Origin: [Empedobacter] haloabium
Lineage (GTDB): Bacteria; Pseudomonadota; Gammaproteobacteria; Burkholderiales; Burkholderiaceae_D
Direction of reading: 5' to 3'
Assembly: GCA_008011715.2 (NCBI GenBank)
Contig: CP136508.1
Span: forward strand, 5,456,001 to 5,520,000
DNA: 64,000 bases
This document shows positions 1 through 7,925 of this stretch, piece by piece. Position 1 is the first letter of the stretch. Each line of letters opens with the position of its first letter. The notes under the pieces are model-generated. The model saw only the letters and a program-made list of their open reading frames with translations. It did no database searches and was not told the DNA's origin. Position numbers and translations under genes: made by a program.

Positions 1-12
1 CCGGGAATCACC

Positions 13-915
13 ATGGACATCGCGTCGCGCGCGGGCAAGCTGGCGATCGACAGGGTCTGTATTGACACCGTTTGCGACGGCGCCAGCGCCGGGCACAACG
101 AAGACCTGGTCGCCGTATTCGAGCAGGATGACATGACCGACGTGCTGGTGCTGGACGGCGCCACTTCCGTGGCCGACGTCGACTACGTCGACCTCGGGCA
201 GGGCGACGTGACGTGGTTCGTCCACGAATTCCGCCGCTGCCTGGCACCGCACCTGCGGCGCGACCGCGCGCAGGGCGACAGCGCGCTGCTGGCCCTGGCC
301 GACGTGCGCGCGGCCTACCGCGCCCGCACCGAAGAGGGCGCGGTGCCGCCCTACGCCTGGCCCATCGCCGCCCTCACCTGGTTGCGCTTCCTCCATGCCG
401 GCGAAGGCTGCACGCTGCACGCCTGGTGCGTGGGCGACTGCAAGACGCTGCTGTTCGACGGCGACGCATCCATCAACGATCTCGACCCGTACGTCAATCC
501 GCAGGAGGCCATTCTGCAGACGCAGATCGCGGCGCTGGCGCAGTCCGGCATCGTGGACGGAGCGGCGCGCAAGGCCGCCTTGCTGCCGATGCTGCGCGAG
601 CGGCGCGTGGAACAGAACATGGCGCTTGCGCCCACGATCCTGTGTCTGGCGCCGCAAGGTCCGATCGCCGCACGCACGTTCACCGTGCCGCTGGCGCCCG
701 GCGCCGCCGTCATCGCGATGACGGACGGCTTCTGGCGCCTCGTCGATCCCTACCGTTTGCTGACGGCTGGCGAGCTGGCGCGCCGCTGCGTGGCCGACGG
801 CGCGGCCAGCGTCCTGGCGCGGTTGCGCACCTTCGAGGCGGACCAGGGCCGCGCCGACAGCCTGGCCGTCAAGCGCGCCGACGACGCCGCGGCGGCCGTG
901 TGCCGGGTGCACTGA
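13..915 (+). CDS. PP2C-like protein phosphatase domain protein
   Basis: A 300-residue protein resembling the PP2C (PPM) serine/threonine phosphatase fold. Visible signposts are NED at residues 29-31, LVLDGAT with Asp48-Gly49, MTDGFWRLVD near residue 235 and an ADDAA stretch near the C terminus; these match the metal-binding Asp positions of PP2C enzymes. There is no signal peptide or membrane segment, so it is probably cytoplasmic. No partner kinase is visible, but the window begins only 12 bases upstream. The spacing to the OsmC-family gene downstream is 32 bp, so the two may be co-transcribed. The substrate is unknown, and the divergence of the motifs leaves activity uncertain. Confidence 0.75.
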   Translation: MDIASRAGKLAIDRVCIDTVCDGASAGHNEDLVAVFEQDDMTDVLVLDGATSVADVDYVDLGQGDVTWFVHEFRRCLAPHLRRDRAQGDSALLALADVRAAYRARTEEGAVPPYAWPIAALTWLRFLHAGEGCTLHAWCVGDCKTLLFDGDASINDLDPYVNPQEAILQTQIAALAQSGIVDGAARKAALLPMLRERRVEQNMALAPTILCLAPQGPIAARTFTVPLAPGAAVIAMTDGFWRLVDPYRLLTAGELARRCVADGAASVLARLRTFEADQGRADSLAVKRADDAAAAVCRVH

Positions 916-947
916 CATCGACCACCCAACCATGTACAGGAGTTTCC

Positions 948-1451
948 ATGCAATTCGAAGCACGATTGGAATGGCAGCGTAACGGCCAGGATTTCCTCGA
1001 CCAGCGCTACAGCCGCGCGCACGAGTGGATCTTCGACGGCGGCCTGCGCGTGCCGGCGTCCTCGTCGCCGCTGTCGGTGCCGCTGCCGATGTCGGTGGCG
1101 GACAATATCGACCCGGAAGAGGCATTGGTCGCGGCCACGTCCAGCTGCCACATGCTGTTCTTCCTGTCGATCGCGGCGCGGCGCGGTCATGTCGTGGAAA
1201 GCTATACCGACAGCGCGGTCGGCCTGATGGAGAAGAATGCCGAGGGCCGCGTGGCGTTCACCAATATCACGCTGCGTCCGCAGATCGTGTTCGGCGGCAG
1301 CGCCTGGCCCAGCGAAGAGGAAATCGCCGCGATCCACCACGAGGCGCACGAGAAGTGCTACATCGCCAACTCGCTGAAGGCGGAGATCACCATCGAACCG
1401 GCCATCGAGCCCGATGGCAGCGACGAGCTGCCGGAGCAGACGCTGGGTTGA
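948..1451 (+). CDS. OsmC family protein
   Basis: A 167-residue OsmC/Ohr-superfamily protein. The two conserved cysteines are present: Cys67 in SSCHML and Cys137 in HEKCYIAN. In this family they form the peroxidatic/resolving pair that reduces organic hydroperoxides in the cytoplasm. The longer open frame upstream overlaps the phosphatase gene. The ATG used here follows a purine-rich acaggag motif at 936-942, and from it the protein aligns with the usual family N terminus. It is more like the general OsmC group than a classical Ohr, so a role in hydroperoxide defence is likely but the exact substrate is not known. Confidence 0.88.
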   Translation: MQFEARLEWQRNGQDFLDQRYSRAHEWIFDGGLRVPASSSPLSVPLPMSVADNIDPEEALVAATSSCHMLFFLSIAARRGHVVESYTDSAVGLMEKNAEGRVAFTNITLRPQIVFGGSAWPSEEEIAAIHHEAHEKCYIANSLKAEITIEPAIEPDGSDELPEQTLG

Positions 1452-1524
1452 CGTAGCCCGCGGTGCCGCTGTCGGCTTGCGAGAAGTTCGTGGTGACTTG
1501 CTCGCGCCGCTGACTGCTTTCGAA

Positions 1525-1605
1525 GGGTCTGTCCCTGCAAGGGACTGACCCCGAAGTTCGGCTGGGCGGCCCGATAATCGGCGCGAAACTTCAGGGTCAG
1601 TCCCT
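1525..1605. repeat. Palindromic repeat A (GGGACTGACCC family)
   Basis: About 20-bp inverted arms (AGGGACTGACCCCGAAGTTCG-like on the left, its complement with one or two mismatches on the right) around a roughly 35-nt loop. The left arm is preceded by a short GGGTCTGTCCCT copy. It is one member of a dispersed repeat family found at many intergenic sites in this window. The surrounding 1452-1690 stretch has no gene. Confidence 0.85.
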
Positions 1606-1672
1606 AATGCCGCTAAGTTAAGGAAAATTATCAGCCAGCCGCGGACGTCTTTGCCCCCAAAAGCGGAGAGCT

Positions 1673-1690
1673 GGGGTCAGACCCGGCGGG
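1673..1690. repeat. Palindromic repeat B, left half (split by IS)
   Basis: Reads GGGGTCAGACCCGGCGGG, directly abutting the left end of the insertion sequence. Joined to the right half across the element it restores a GGGGTCAGACCC-ggc-GGGTCTGACCCC palindrome, the same as the intact copy near 15.96 kb except for the 3-nt centre (ggc here, gac there). The last nine bases CCCGGCGGG are the target duplication. Confidence 0.88.
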
Positions 1691-2982
1691 TGTATAGCCG
1701 GGACACATAGGTAACACATGTCGGGAGACATGGGTTACACATGAAATTGCATTTTACGTCACGGCCTTGAGGTCCAGCTCCATTACTTTGTGATGGCAGA
1801 ACCGGACCTCAAGAAGGCCGTCGTTGTCAGGATCGGGCCTGATCGCGACCGGCTGTCCCTGCATGCCCTCTCCGATGTAGTGGCGTTGATTGGCATACGA
1901 GATGTAGCCTTTCGCATCGACCTTTCTCACAATATCGCTGGATAGGTACTCGATGGGCCGCAAGACACTGGGCAGTTCGCGTCCGCTGCGCTCATACCGT
2001 GTGATCGGCGGCTTCATGCCTAAAGCGTGGTGGGGGCGAAGCATGTTGTATTTGTCACGCCACTCATCGAAGGCCAACTGGCACTGAGCAATCGAACCGA
2101 AGCCGCGACGATCAAGCAGCTCTAGCTTTAGAGTACGATGGAAGCGCTCATCTTTACCTTGCGTTTGCGGATGATACGGACGGCTATGGCTGATGCGGAT
2201 ACCGAGTCGAATGAGCCACACCTTGAGCTTTGTCAGCCCTTTGAGACCAGTACTTCCCCAAGGTGGACCGTTGTCAGCAGTAATTCGATCAGGCAGCCCG
2301 TAGCGCTCAAACGTCGCTTGCATCCCTGCCTGGACAGAGCTGAATCGCTCGTTAGAACAAGCGGTAAGGCAGACGCTATAGCGGGAATGGTCATCAAGGA
2401 TGGTCAGCGCATGGCATCGCCCTGCGGCCTCTGTGGTCAGCCCGAAATGTCCTTTGAAGTCCATCTGCCAAAGCGAGTTCGGTAGGTCATGCTCGAAGCG
2501 TGTCGAGGCCAAATCCTGTTTAACCGGCGCCCCAATAACCTGGCAGCCATGGCGCTTTAAGATCGCGTCAACAGTGCTGTGGTGGGGGCGTGGCAGATGC
2601 TCGGGCAAGAGCTCACGCAGCTTGCGTGAGCCCCAGCATGGATTCTCCAAATGCAGCGCTAGCACCTGCAGCTCTAGTTCATCCGACGAGCTTGCAGGCG
2701 ATGAGTGGGGTCTACGCGATTGCTCGAACAGCCCCTCCGCACCATGGTTGGCATATCGATCGAGCCATTTGTATGCAGTCTTCCGGCTGATTTGGAACGC
2801 CCGGCAGAGGGCAGCGATGTTAGCTTCCGGAGCTTGGGCGAGCATGACAAACTCGAGTCGGGACGACATAGTGGTGGACTCCTTCCAAGGTATAAGAGAC
2901 GCCTGTTAGTTGCTGTGCAATGATCATAAAAGGTGTTACCTATGTCTCCCGACAAGTGTTACCTATGTCTCCCGCCCAAACA
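1691..2982 (-). mobile_element. IS481-family insertion sequence, complete
   Basis: A 1292-bp element with TGT...ACA termini and imperfect terminal inverted repeats of about 50 bp. Both ends carry two copies of a GGTAACAC / GGGAGACAT motif in matching order. It holds a single intact transposase gene on the minus strand. The nine bases CCCGGCGGG occur directly on both sides (1682-1690 and 2983-2991), an apparent target-site duplication, so the insertion is recent enough to be undisturbed. It interrupted a palindromic intergenic repeat, not a gene. Confidence 0.92.
1754..2869 (-). CDS. IS481-family transposase
   Basis: A 371-residue DDE transposase/integrase. An N-terminal helix-turn-helix (about residues 15-40, AALCRAFQISRKTAYKWLDR) precedes an rve-type catalytic core. 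The likely acidic triad is Asp137 in WQMDFKG, Asp199 in ITADNGPPW and Glu241 in GKDERFH. The C-terminal part (PHHALGMKPPITRY) is typical of IS481-like enzymes. The reading frame is uninterrupted and the termini are present, so the element may be active. It catalyses cut-and-paste or copy-out transposition of its own DNA. Confidence 0.95.
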   Translation of the reverse strand: MSSRLEFVMLAQAPEANIAALCRAFQISRKTAYKWLDRYANHGAEGLFEQSRRPHSSPASSSDELELQVLALHLENPCWGSRKLRELLPEHLPRPHHSTVDAILKRHGCQVIGAPVKQDLASTRFEHDLPNSLWQMDFKGHFGLTTEAAGRCHALTILDDHSRYSVCLTACSNERFSSVQAGMQATFERYGLPDRITADNGPPWGSTGLKGLTKLKVWLIRLGIRISHSRPYHPQTQGKDERFHRTLKLELLDRRGFGSIAQCQLAFDEWRDKYNMLRPHHALGMKPPITRYERSGRELPSVLRPIEYLSSDIVRKVDAKGYISYANQRHYIGEGMQGQPVAIRPDPDNDGLLEVRFCHHKVMELDLKAVT

Positions 2983-3000
2983 CCCGGCGGGTCTGACCCC
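2983..3000. repeat. Palindromic repeat B, right half (split by IS)
   Basis: CCCGGCGGGTCTGACCCC, the continuation of the repeat whose left half ends at 1690. The first nine bases duplicate the last nine of the left half. The flank that follows (GGTTTTGAGCC) resembles the flank of the intact copy near 15.98 kb. Confidence 0.88.
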
Positions 3001-3059
3001 GGTTTTGAGCCTGGGGTTGAGGGATCCGCCTGCGGCCCTGTGAGTCTTACATCCTTAAC

Positions 3060-3743
3060 TTACTTGACCGGCTTGGTGGCCGGGTTGGACGGATCGGCCG
3101 GGTTGTCGGTATTGCCGCTGCTCTCCTGTGCCTTCTGCACCTTGTCTTTCGATGCCGGCATCGTCGCGCTGCTGCCCGTCTTGCCGCTGCCGCTGGCGCC
3201 CATGGCCGTGCCGCTGTTGCCCTTCAGGCTGGCCGAGAGCTGCTGCACGTGGCCCATGTGCTGGTCGATCGTCGGCTGCAGCTTCGCTGCCAGGCCCTTG
3301 ACGTCGCTGTCCTTCGCGTTCGACTGGGCCTTCGTCACGATCGTCTTGGCTTCCTTGTGGCTCTTCACGCCCGCGTGCTGCAGGTAGGCCATGTCGAACT
3401 TCTGGCCGGACAGGCCTTCCAGTTTCTTCGCCATCGCCTTGTGTTTGGCGTCCAGCTCGGTCGGCAGCGCCACGTTCTTGGCCTGGGCCACGGCTTTCAC
3501 CTCATCCAGGCCCTTGCTGTGATCGTCGATCATCTGCTGGGCGAACGTTTTCACCTCGGCGTTCTGGGACTTTTGCAACGCCAGCTTGGCCGTTTCCACC
3601 TCGGCCATATTCGCCATCGCCATGTCCTTCAGCGATTTCTCATCCGCCTTGCCCAGCGACTGCGCATGGGCCGCGCCAATGCTCATCAACACCGCCAGCA
3701 ACGGCACGCCCAGGAAACTCTTCCACATCCTTGCCTTGTTCAT
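3060..3743 (-). CDS. DUF4142 domain-containing exported protein
   Basis: A 227-residue protein with a Sec signal peptide (residues 1-27, cleavage near AHA-QS). A DUF4142 helical bundle follows, rich in Lys/Ala and including FAQQMIDDHSKGLDEVKAVA, HMGHVQQL and similar segments. The last 60 residues are low-complexity Ser/Gly/Lys/Pro. DUF4142 proteins are predicted periplasmic ferritin-like four-helix bundles of unknown function, often stress-induced. It is a single-gene unit, with the IS element downstream and a divergent-free gap upstream. Confidence 0.88.
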   Translation of the reverse strand: MNKARMWKSFLGVPLLAVLMSIGAAHAQSLGKADEKSLKDMAMANMAEVETAKLALQKSQNAEVKTFAQQMIDDHSKGLDEVKAVAQAKNVALPTELDAKHKAMAKKLEGLSGQKFDMAYLQHAGVKSHKEAKTIVTKAQSNAKDSDVKGLAAKLQPTIDQHMGHVQQLSASLKGNSGTAMGASGSGKTGSSATMPASKDKVQKAQESSGNTDNPADPSNPATKPVK

Positions 3744-3881
3744 TCTGATTCTCCTATTGGTTACAGGTCAATCTACCGAAGAGGCCGCTTCCAGGATCTT
3801 ATTCTTTTCTCACGTATGGAAATTCATTCTACGTTGGATGGCAGGGGAAGGTCGCACCGCACGCGGGTCAGCGGCCGGGAC

Positions 3882-3928
3882 AAAAAAAGCCCGGGCGCCG
3901 GCCGCACGAAGGCGGCCGAAGCCCGGGC
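3882..3928 (-). terminator. Intrinsic terminator of the HxlR gene
   Basis: Read on the minus strand, a GC-rich hairpin with GCCCGGGC outer arms and a GGCCGCC/GGCCGGC inner part is followed by seven T residues. It starts 23 nt after the stop codon of the HxlR-family gene. Confidence 0.85.
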
Positions 3929-3950
3929 AACAGATGTCCGCGGGGGGCGG

Positions 3951-4442
3951 TTACAGCTGTTTGGCGGCCTGCGTCAGGCGCATGCGCATCACCTCGTTGG
4001 CGGCTGGTCCAGGCGCGAACATGTAGTCCTCGTCGCAGATGGCCCGGCCGCTGTTGGCGTCGATCAGGATCTGCGTGGCGGGTTCGCCGGTCTCGCGATT
4101 GACGACCAAGAGGCTCGCGCCTTCCGGCGCCAGGTGCTCGTTGCCCCAGGCGATGAAGGCCAGCAGCACGGGTTTGAAGGCGCGCCCCTCCTTCGTCAGC
4201 AGATATTCATAACGAGGCGGACGCGCGCTGTACTGACGCTTTTCCATCAGGCCGCCCGCGACCAGCCCTGCCAGGCGGCGCGTCAGCATATTGGGCGCGA
4301 TCTTCAGGCTCTTCTCGAACTCGTCGAAGCGCGTCAGTCCATAGAACGCGTCGCGCAGGATCAGGATGCTCCACCATTCGCCAACCTTGCCGAGGCTGCG
4401 CGCGATCGGGCAAGGCATCTGGCCAAAATCGGTATGTTTCAT
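3951..4442 (-). CDS. HxlR-family winged-helix transcriptional regulator
   Basis: A 163-residue HxlR-type (MarR-like winged helix) regulator. The family hallmark CPIARSLGKVGEWWSILILRDAFYG runs from residue 11 and the recognition helix region is ...KIAPNMLTRRLAGLVAGGLMEK. Cys11 matches the conserved N-terminal cysteine that senses electrophiles or redox state in several family members. The C-terminal 60 residues are longer than minimal HxlR proteins. No divergent target gene is visible next to it, so its regulon is unknown. It ends in its own terminator. Confidence 0.93.
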   Translation of the reverse strand: MKHTDFGQMPCPIARSLGKVGEWWSILILRDAFYGLTRFDEFEKSLKIAPNMLTRRLAGLVAGGLMEKRQYSARPPRYEYLLTKEGRAFKPVLLAFIAWGNEHLAPEGASLLVVNRETGEPATQILIDANSGRAICDEDYMFAPGPAANEVMRMRLTQAAKQL

Positions 4443-4700
4443 ACTTCCCTCCTACTGTTGCGTTTTAGTGAATCAGGCAGCTAGCCGTGAAGGCTATGTT
4501 TTAACCTGAAAAGGGCGTCCAGAAACTCACGAATAGTCACGTCTGCAGGATTTCACAGGGTAACCGTGCATCTATTATGTTGCACTGCGAGATGAGGCGC
4601 TTTTGCGGGAAGTGACAACGCCTTTGCCAGAGGCGAAAATAGATAAATATTTTTAAACTTGGGCATAATAGACAGCAAACTCATATGTAGTAGCCACGCC

Positions 4701-5477
4701 ATGTACCTCACCAGCGATGCCACCGTACGCAATATACTCATCGTTGAGGACTCGGCATTCGAGCAGCGCATGCTGGTCGATCTGCTGAGCGAGATGCCAT
4801 ATCGCGTGTCGGTGGCGTTCAACGGCGAACAGGGTTATCAGCTGGCGCTGTCGCAGCACCCGGACCTGATACTGCTCGATGTGCGCATGCCGAATATGGA
4901 TGGGTATGCGTGTTGCCGCTTGTTAAAAGCCAATCCGGTCACGCAAGATATCCCGATTATTTTCGTCAGCGGTATCGACTCGGCCGAAGACCGGATTACC
5001 GGGCTTTCCATCGGTGGCGTCGATTTCGTCTCCAAGCCTTTTACGCCGGGCGAACTGGCGGCGCGCATCCACGTGCACCTGAATCTGATGCGCCGCGCGC
5101 CCAGCCCACCGCCGGCCGATCCGGCCGCGCCCGTCGATCCGGATGCCGTGACGGTGCGCGCCGCCATGCACCTGATCGCGGACAACCTGGGCGCCCTGCC
5201 CAGCCTGGCGGAGATCGCCCGCAGCGTGGGGACCTACCGGGAAAAGCTGAGCCAGCTGTTCCGCGCCCACACGGGCAAGACGGTGTTCGCCTTCATCCGC
5301 GAAGAGCGCATCGCCCGTGGCCTGCAACTGCTGCGCGAAACCGACATGGACATCCAGGACATCGCCCTGCTGGTCGGCTTCCGCAACGCCGGCAACTTCG
5401 CCACCGCCTTCCGCGAGAAGATGGGCGTCACGCCAAGCGCCTACCGTCACGGTGCGGCGGAGGGCAGCCAGAACTAA
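4701..5477 (+). CDS. Response regulator: receiver domain fused to AraC-type DNA-binding domain
   Basis: A 258-residue protein. A CheY-like receiver occupies about residues 10-128, with acidic pocket Glu16/Asp17, phospho-acceptor Asp60 (LILLDVRMPNMDG), Ser90 and Lys112. A Pro/Ala-rich linker follows. An AraC/XylS double helix-turn-helix fills about residues 155-250 (LAEIARSVGTYREKLSQLFRAHTGKTVFAFIREERI, IQDIALLVGFRNAGNFATAFREKMGVTPSAYR). The ATG at 4701 is preferred to an upstream TTG, although neither has a strong ribosome-binding site. No sensor kinase is adjacent, so it is an orphan regulator. Receiver-AraC combinations are known but far rarer than OmpR or NarL types. Confidence 0.9.
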   Translation: MYLTSDATVRNILIVEDSAFEQRMLVDLLSEMPYRVSVAFNGEQGYQLALSQHPDLILLDVRMPNMDGYACCRLLKANPVTQDIPIIFVSGIDSAEDRITGLSIGGVDFVSKPFTPGELAARIHVHLNLMRRAPSPPPADPAAPVDPDAVTVRAAMHLIADNLGALPSLAEIARSVGTYREKLSQLFRAHTGKTVFAFIREERIARGLQLLRETDMDIQDIALLVGFRNAGNFATAFREKMGVTPSAYRHGAAEGSQN

Positions 5478-5492
5478 ACCTTTCGGTTTAGT
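5473..5492. promoter_or_regulatory. Dyad ACTAAACC-tttc-GGTTTAGT, candidate operator or terminator
   Basis: Perfect 8-bp arms around a 4-nt loop, starting inside the last codon region of the response regulator. A related half-site (TTCGGTCTAGT) recurs about 60 bp downstream at the likely promoter of the blaI-like gene. It lacks a run of T residues, so an operator is at least as likely as a terminator. Confidence 0.45.
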
Positions 5493-5589
5493 CTTCTCGC
5501 TGGTCTGAGCCTGCGCTTCGGCTTTTCATCGAGAATAAGTATACATTTCGGTCTAGTTTGGCTATGCTGTCCAAAACACAAGGACAGCG

Positions 5590-5970
5590 ATGAAACGACC
5601 CGACACCCCCAAACCCACCGCCGCCGAGCTGGAACTGCTGCAAGTGCTGTGGCCCCTGGGCGCCGCCACGGCGCGTCAGGTGCACGAGGCGATGCAACTG
5701 GAACGACCCGACCTGGCCTACGGCGCCGTGCTGCGGCTGATGCAGGTCATGCACGGCAAGGGCCTGCTGATTCGCGACGACAGCCAGCGCTCGCACATCT
5801 ACGCCCCCGCCCAGCCGCGCGACGCGCTGCAGACCAGCCTGTTGCAGGACCTGCTGCAGCGCGCCTTCGCCGGCTCGGCCAAGGCGCTCGTGCTGGCCGC
5901 GCTGAAGACCGGCATCTCGAAAAAGGAGCGCGAGGAGATCGAGCGCATGCTGAAGGAGGACGAGCAATGA
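5590..5970 (+). CDS. BlaI/MecI/CopY-family repressor
   Basis: A 126-residue protein with an N-terminal winged helix (about residues 10-75: TAAELELLQVLWPLGAATARQV...) and a short helical C-terminal tail for dimerisation, the BlaI/MecI layout. It overlaps the following M56 peptidase gene by 4 bases (ATGA), the classical repressor-sensor pairing in which the membrane protease triggers loss of repression. In Proteobacteria such pairs control diverse targets and not only beta-lactamase; no beta-lactamase gene lies nearby. Its own promoter region probably carries its operator. Confidence 0.92.
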   Translation: MKRPDTPKPTAAELELLQVLWPLGAATARQVHEAMQLERPDLAYGAVLRLMQVMHGKGLLIRDDSQRSHIYAPAQPRDALQTSLLQDLLQRAFAGSAKALVLAALKTGISKKEREEIERMLKEDEQ

Positions 5971-7211
5971 GCGCCCTGGTCGATGCCCTCGGCTGGACGC
6001 TCGTCCATTTCCTCTGGCAGGGTGCGCTGATCGGCCTGGCGACGGCCGCCGTGCTGGCACTGCTGCGCGACGCCGCGCCGCAGCAGCGCTACCTGGTGGC
6101 GTGCGTCGGCCTGCTGCTGTGTATCGCATGGCCGACCAGCCAGCTGACGCTGCGATTGCAAGGCGACCTGATGGTCCATGACGCGTATGCCGCGCTGGCC
6201 CCGACCGGGGTCGCCGCGGGCGCGCTGGCATTGAAACCCTATATGACGTGGATCGTGGCGGCATGGAGCGCGGGCAGCCTGGCGCTGGCGCTGCGCACGG
6301 TATTGGGCCTGGCCTGGATCGGCCGCAGCGCCCGGCACGGCGGCCGCGATCCGGCGTGGCAGGCCCGGCTGGCCGAGCTGGCACAGGCGATGGGAATGCG
6401 GCGCCCGGTACGGCTGCGCGTCGTCGAGCGACTGGCCAGCCCCGTCACGGCGCTGTGGTGGCGCCCCGTCGTGCTGGTGCCGGCCAGCCTGCTGTCCGGC
6501 CTGCCGCCCGAGCTGCTGCAGGCGTTGCTGGCCCACGAACTGGCCCACGTGCGCCGCCACGATTACCTCGTCAACCTGCTGCAGAACGCGATCGAGACGG
6601 TGCTGTTCTACCACCCGGCCGTCTGGTGGCTGTCGCGCCGCATCCGCCATGAGCGCGAGCTGATCGCGGACGCCATCGCGGCCGACCACGCCGGCGGTCC
6701 GCGCCGGCTGGCCATTGCCCTTTCCGAACTGGAGAAACGCCAGTTCACCCACCCCGAACCGGCCCTCGCGGCCAATGGAGGAGACATGATGGACCGCATT
6801 ACCCGACTGCTGCGCCCCGCCCCCAGCCGTAAAGGCCCAGCCACGCTGGCCGCCGTCCTGCCCGCACTGGCACTGGCCACGGTCTGCGTCGCCAGCCTCG
6901 CGCAGGCCGGTGTCGATGTACCGGTGGAAAAGCCCGAGAAGCAGGCCTATATCGACTTCGCCACCTGCGCCAAGCCCGCGTGGCCGGCCGAAGCGCTGGC
7001 GGCAAAACAAACCGGCACCGTCACGCTGCGCTTCCTGATCGATCGCGACGGCAGCGTGGCCGACTCGCAGGTACGCAAGTCCAGCGGACATCCGTCCCTG
7101 GACGAAGCGGCGCGCGCCGGCATCGCCAAATGCCGCTTCAAGCCGGCCAGCAATGGCGGCAAGCCGGTCAAGGCATGGAACATGATGCAATACGTCTGGG
7201 TATTGGAATGA
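5967..7211 (+). CDS. M56 (BlaR1-like) membrane metallopeptidase with C-terminal TonB domain
   Basis: A 414-residue protein. Several N-terminal membrane segments (about residues 8-35, 40-55, 92-115) precede the M56 zinc-protease site His190-Glu-Leu-Ala-His194, with the downstream RHERELIAD acting as third-ligand helix. Another hydrophobic segment lies near residue 305. The end (about 325-414) is a TonB C-terminal fold (YIDFATCAKPAWPAEALAAKQTGTVTLRFLIDRDG..., ending KAWNMMQYVWVLE). There is no penicillin-binding sensor domain as in BlaR1, so the periplasmic TonB-like module may sense or transduce a different envelope signal. It is translationally coupled to the BlaI-like repressor. Confidence 0.88.
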   Translation: MSALVDALGWTLVHFLWQGALIGLATAAVLALLRDAAPQQRYLVACVGLLLCIAWPTSQLTLRLQGDLMVHDAYAALAPTGVAAGALALKPYMTWIVAAWSAGSLALALRTVLGLAWIGRSARHGGRDPAWQARLAELAQAMGMRRPVRLRVVERLASPVTALWWRPVVLVPASLLSGLPPELLQALLAHELAHVRRHDYLVNLLQNAIETVLFYHPAVWWLSRRIRHERELIADAIAADHAGGPRRLAIALSELEKRQFTHPEPALAANGGDMMDRITRLLRPAPSRKGPATLAAVLPALALATVCVASLAQAGVDVPVEKPEKQAYIDFATCAKPAWPAEALAAKQTGTVTLRFLIDRDGSVADSQVRKSSGHPSLDEAARAGIAKCRFKPASNGGKPVKAWNMMQYVWVLE

Positions 7212-7921
7212 TGCGGTCGATCGTCGTCGCTGGCATCGCGGCGCTGCTGGCAATGCCAGCGGCGGGCGCGGCGGAACTGCCCTCGTACCCTCTGGTTTCC
7301 ACCGCCGGCAAAGCGCAAGCCTGGCTTCCCCCGGATCAGGGCGAGCTGCAGTTCGAGACGGGCGCCCAGCACACCAGCGCGGAGGCAGCCAGCGCCGCGC
7401 TGGGCGAGCTGTCCACCACCATCGCCACGCTGCTGGCGCAGCACGGCGTGGCCGACGCCGACGTCGACAGCGCGGAGCTGGCCAAGAAAACGGTCGGGCT
7501 GAGCAAGCCGGCGGCGGACGGCGCCACCTCGGCCTATGTGCTGACGCGCCACTACCGCGTGCAGGTGCGCGAGCTGGCGCGCTGGCCGGCGCTGGTGGCC
7601 GCACTGCTGGCGACGGAGCACGTGGACAGCCTGGGCGTCTCGTTCGACCGCAGCGACAGCGAACAGCTCAACCGCGACCTGCTGCGCCAGGCGGCCGACG
7701 ACGCCCGCGCCAACGGCACGGCGCTGGCGCGCTCGTTCGGCCGCAAGCTGGGGCCGGCGATGGCGATCACACGCGGGCCGCTGGACAAGCTGTCGGCGCC
7801 CTTCATCGCGCAGGCGGCCGGCGGCGAGACCCTGCCGCGCGCGCCCGCCATGGCCAACTACGCTGTGCCGCCGTCGATCCCGTTCGCGCAGTCGGTGACG
7901 GCGATCTTCCGGCTGCAGTAG
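7208..7921 (+). CDS. SIMPL domain (DUF541) exported protein
   Basis: A 237-residue protein with a Sec signal peptide (cleavage near GAA-ELP) and a SIMPL/DUF541 domain. Features are the repeated-sign-change region SAALGELSTTIATLLAQHGVADADVDSAELAKKTV, the ARWPALVAALLATEHVDSLGVSFDRSDSEQL segment and the C-terminal FAQSVTAIFRLQ strand. Family members (for example YggE) are periplasmic or outer-membrane oxidative-stress proteins of unknown biochemical role. The start overlaps the M56 stop (ATGATG), so it is the third gene of the BlaI-M56 operon and a likely effector or accessory. Confidence 0.85.
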   Translation: MMRSIVVAGIAALLAMPAAGAAELPSYPLVSTAGKAQAWLPPDQGELQFETGAQHTSAEAASAALGELSTTIATLLAQHGVADADVDSAELAKKTVGLSKPAADGATSAYVLTRHYRVQVRELARWPALVAALLATEHVDSLGVSFDRSDSEQLNRDLLRQAADDARANGTALARSFGRKLGPAMAITRGPLDKLSAPFIAQAAGGETLPRAPAMANYAVPPSIPFAQSVTAIFRLQ

Positions 7922-7925
7922 GCGT

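Noticed and set aside
4659..4700. TTG start of the receiver-AraC gene 42 bases upstream
   Set aside because: No ribosome-binding site, and the extra 14 residues do not belong to the receiver domain; the downstream ATG was preferred.
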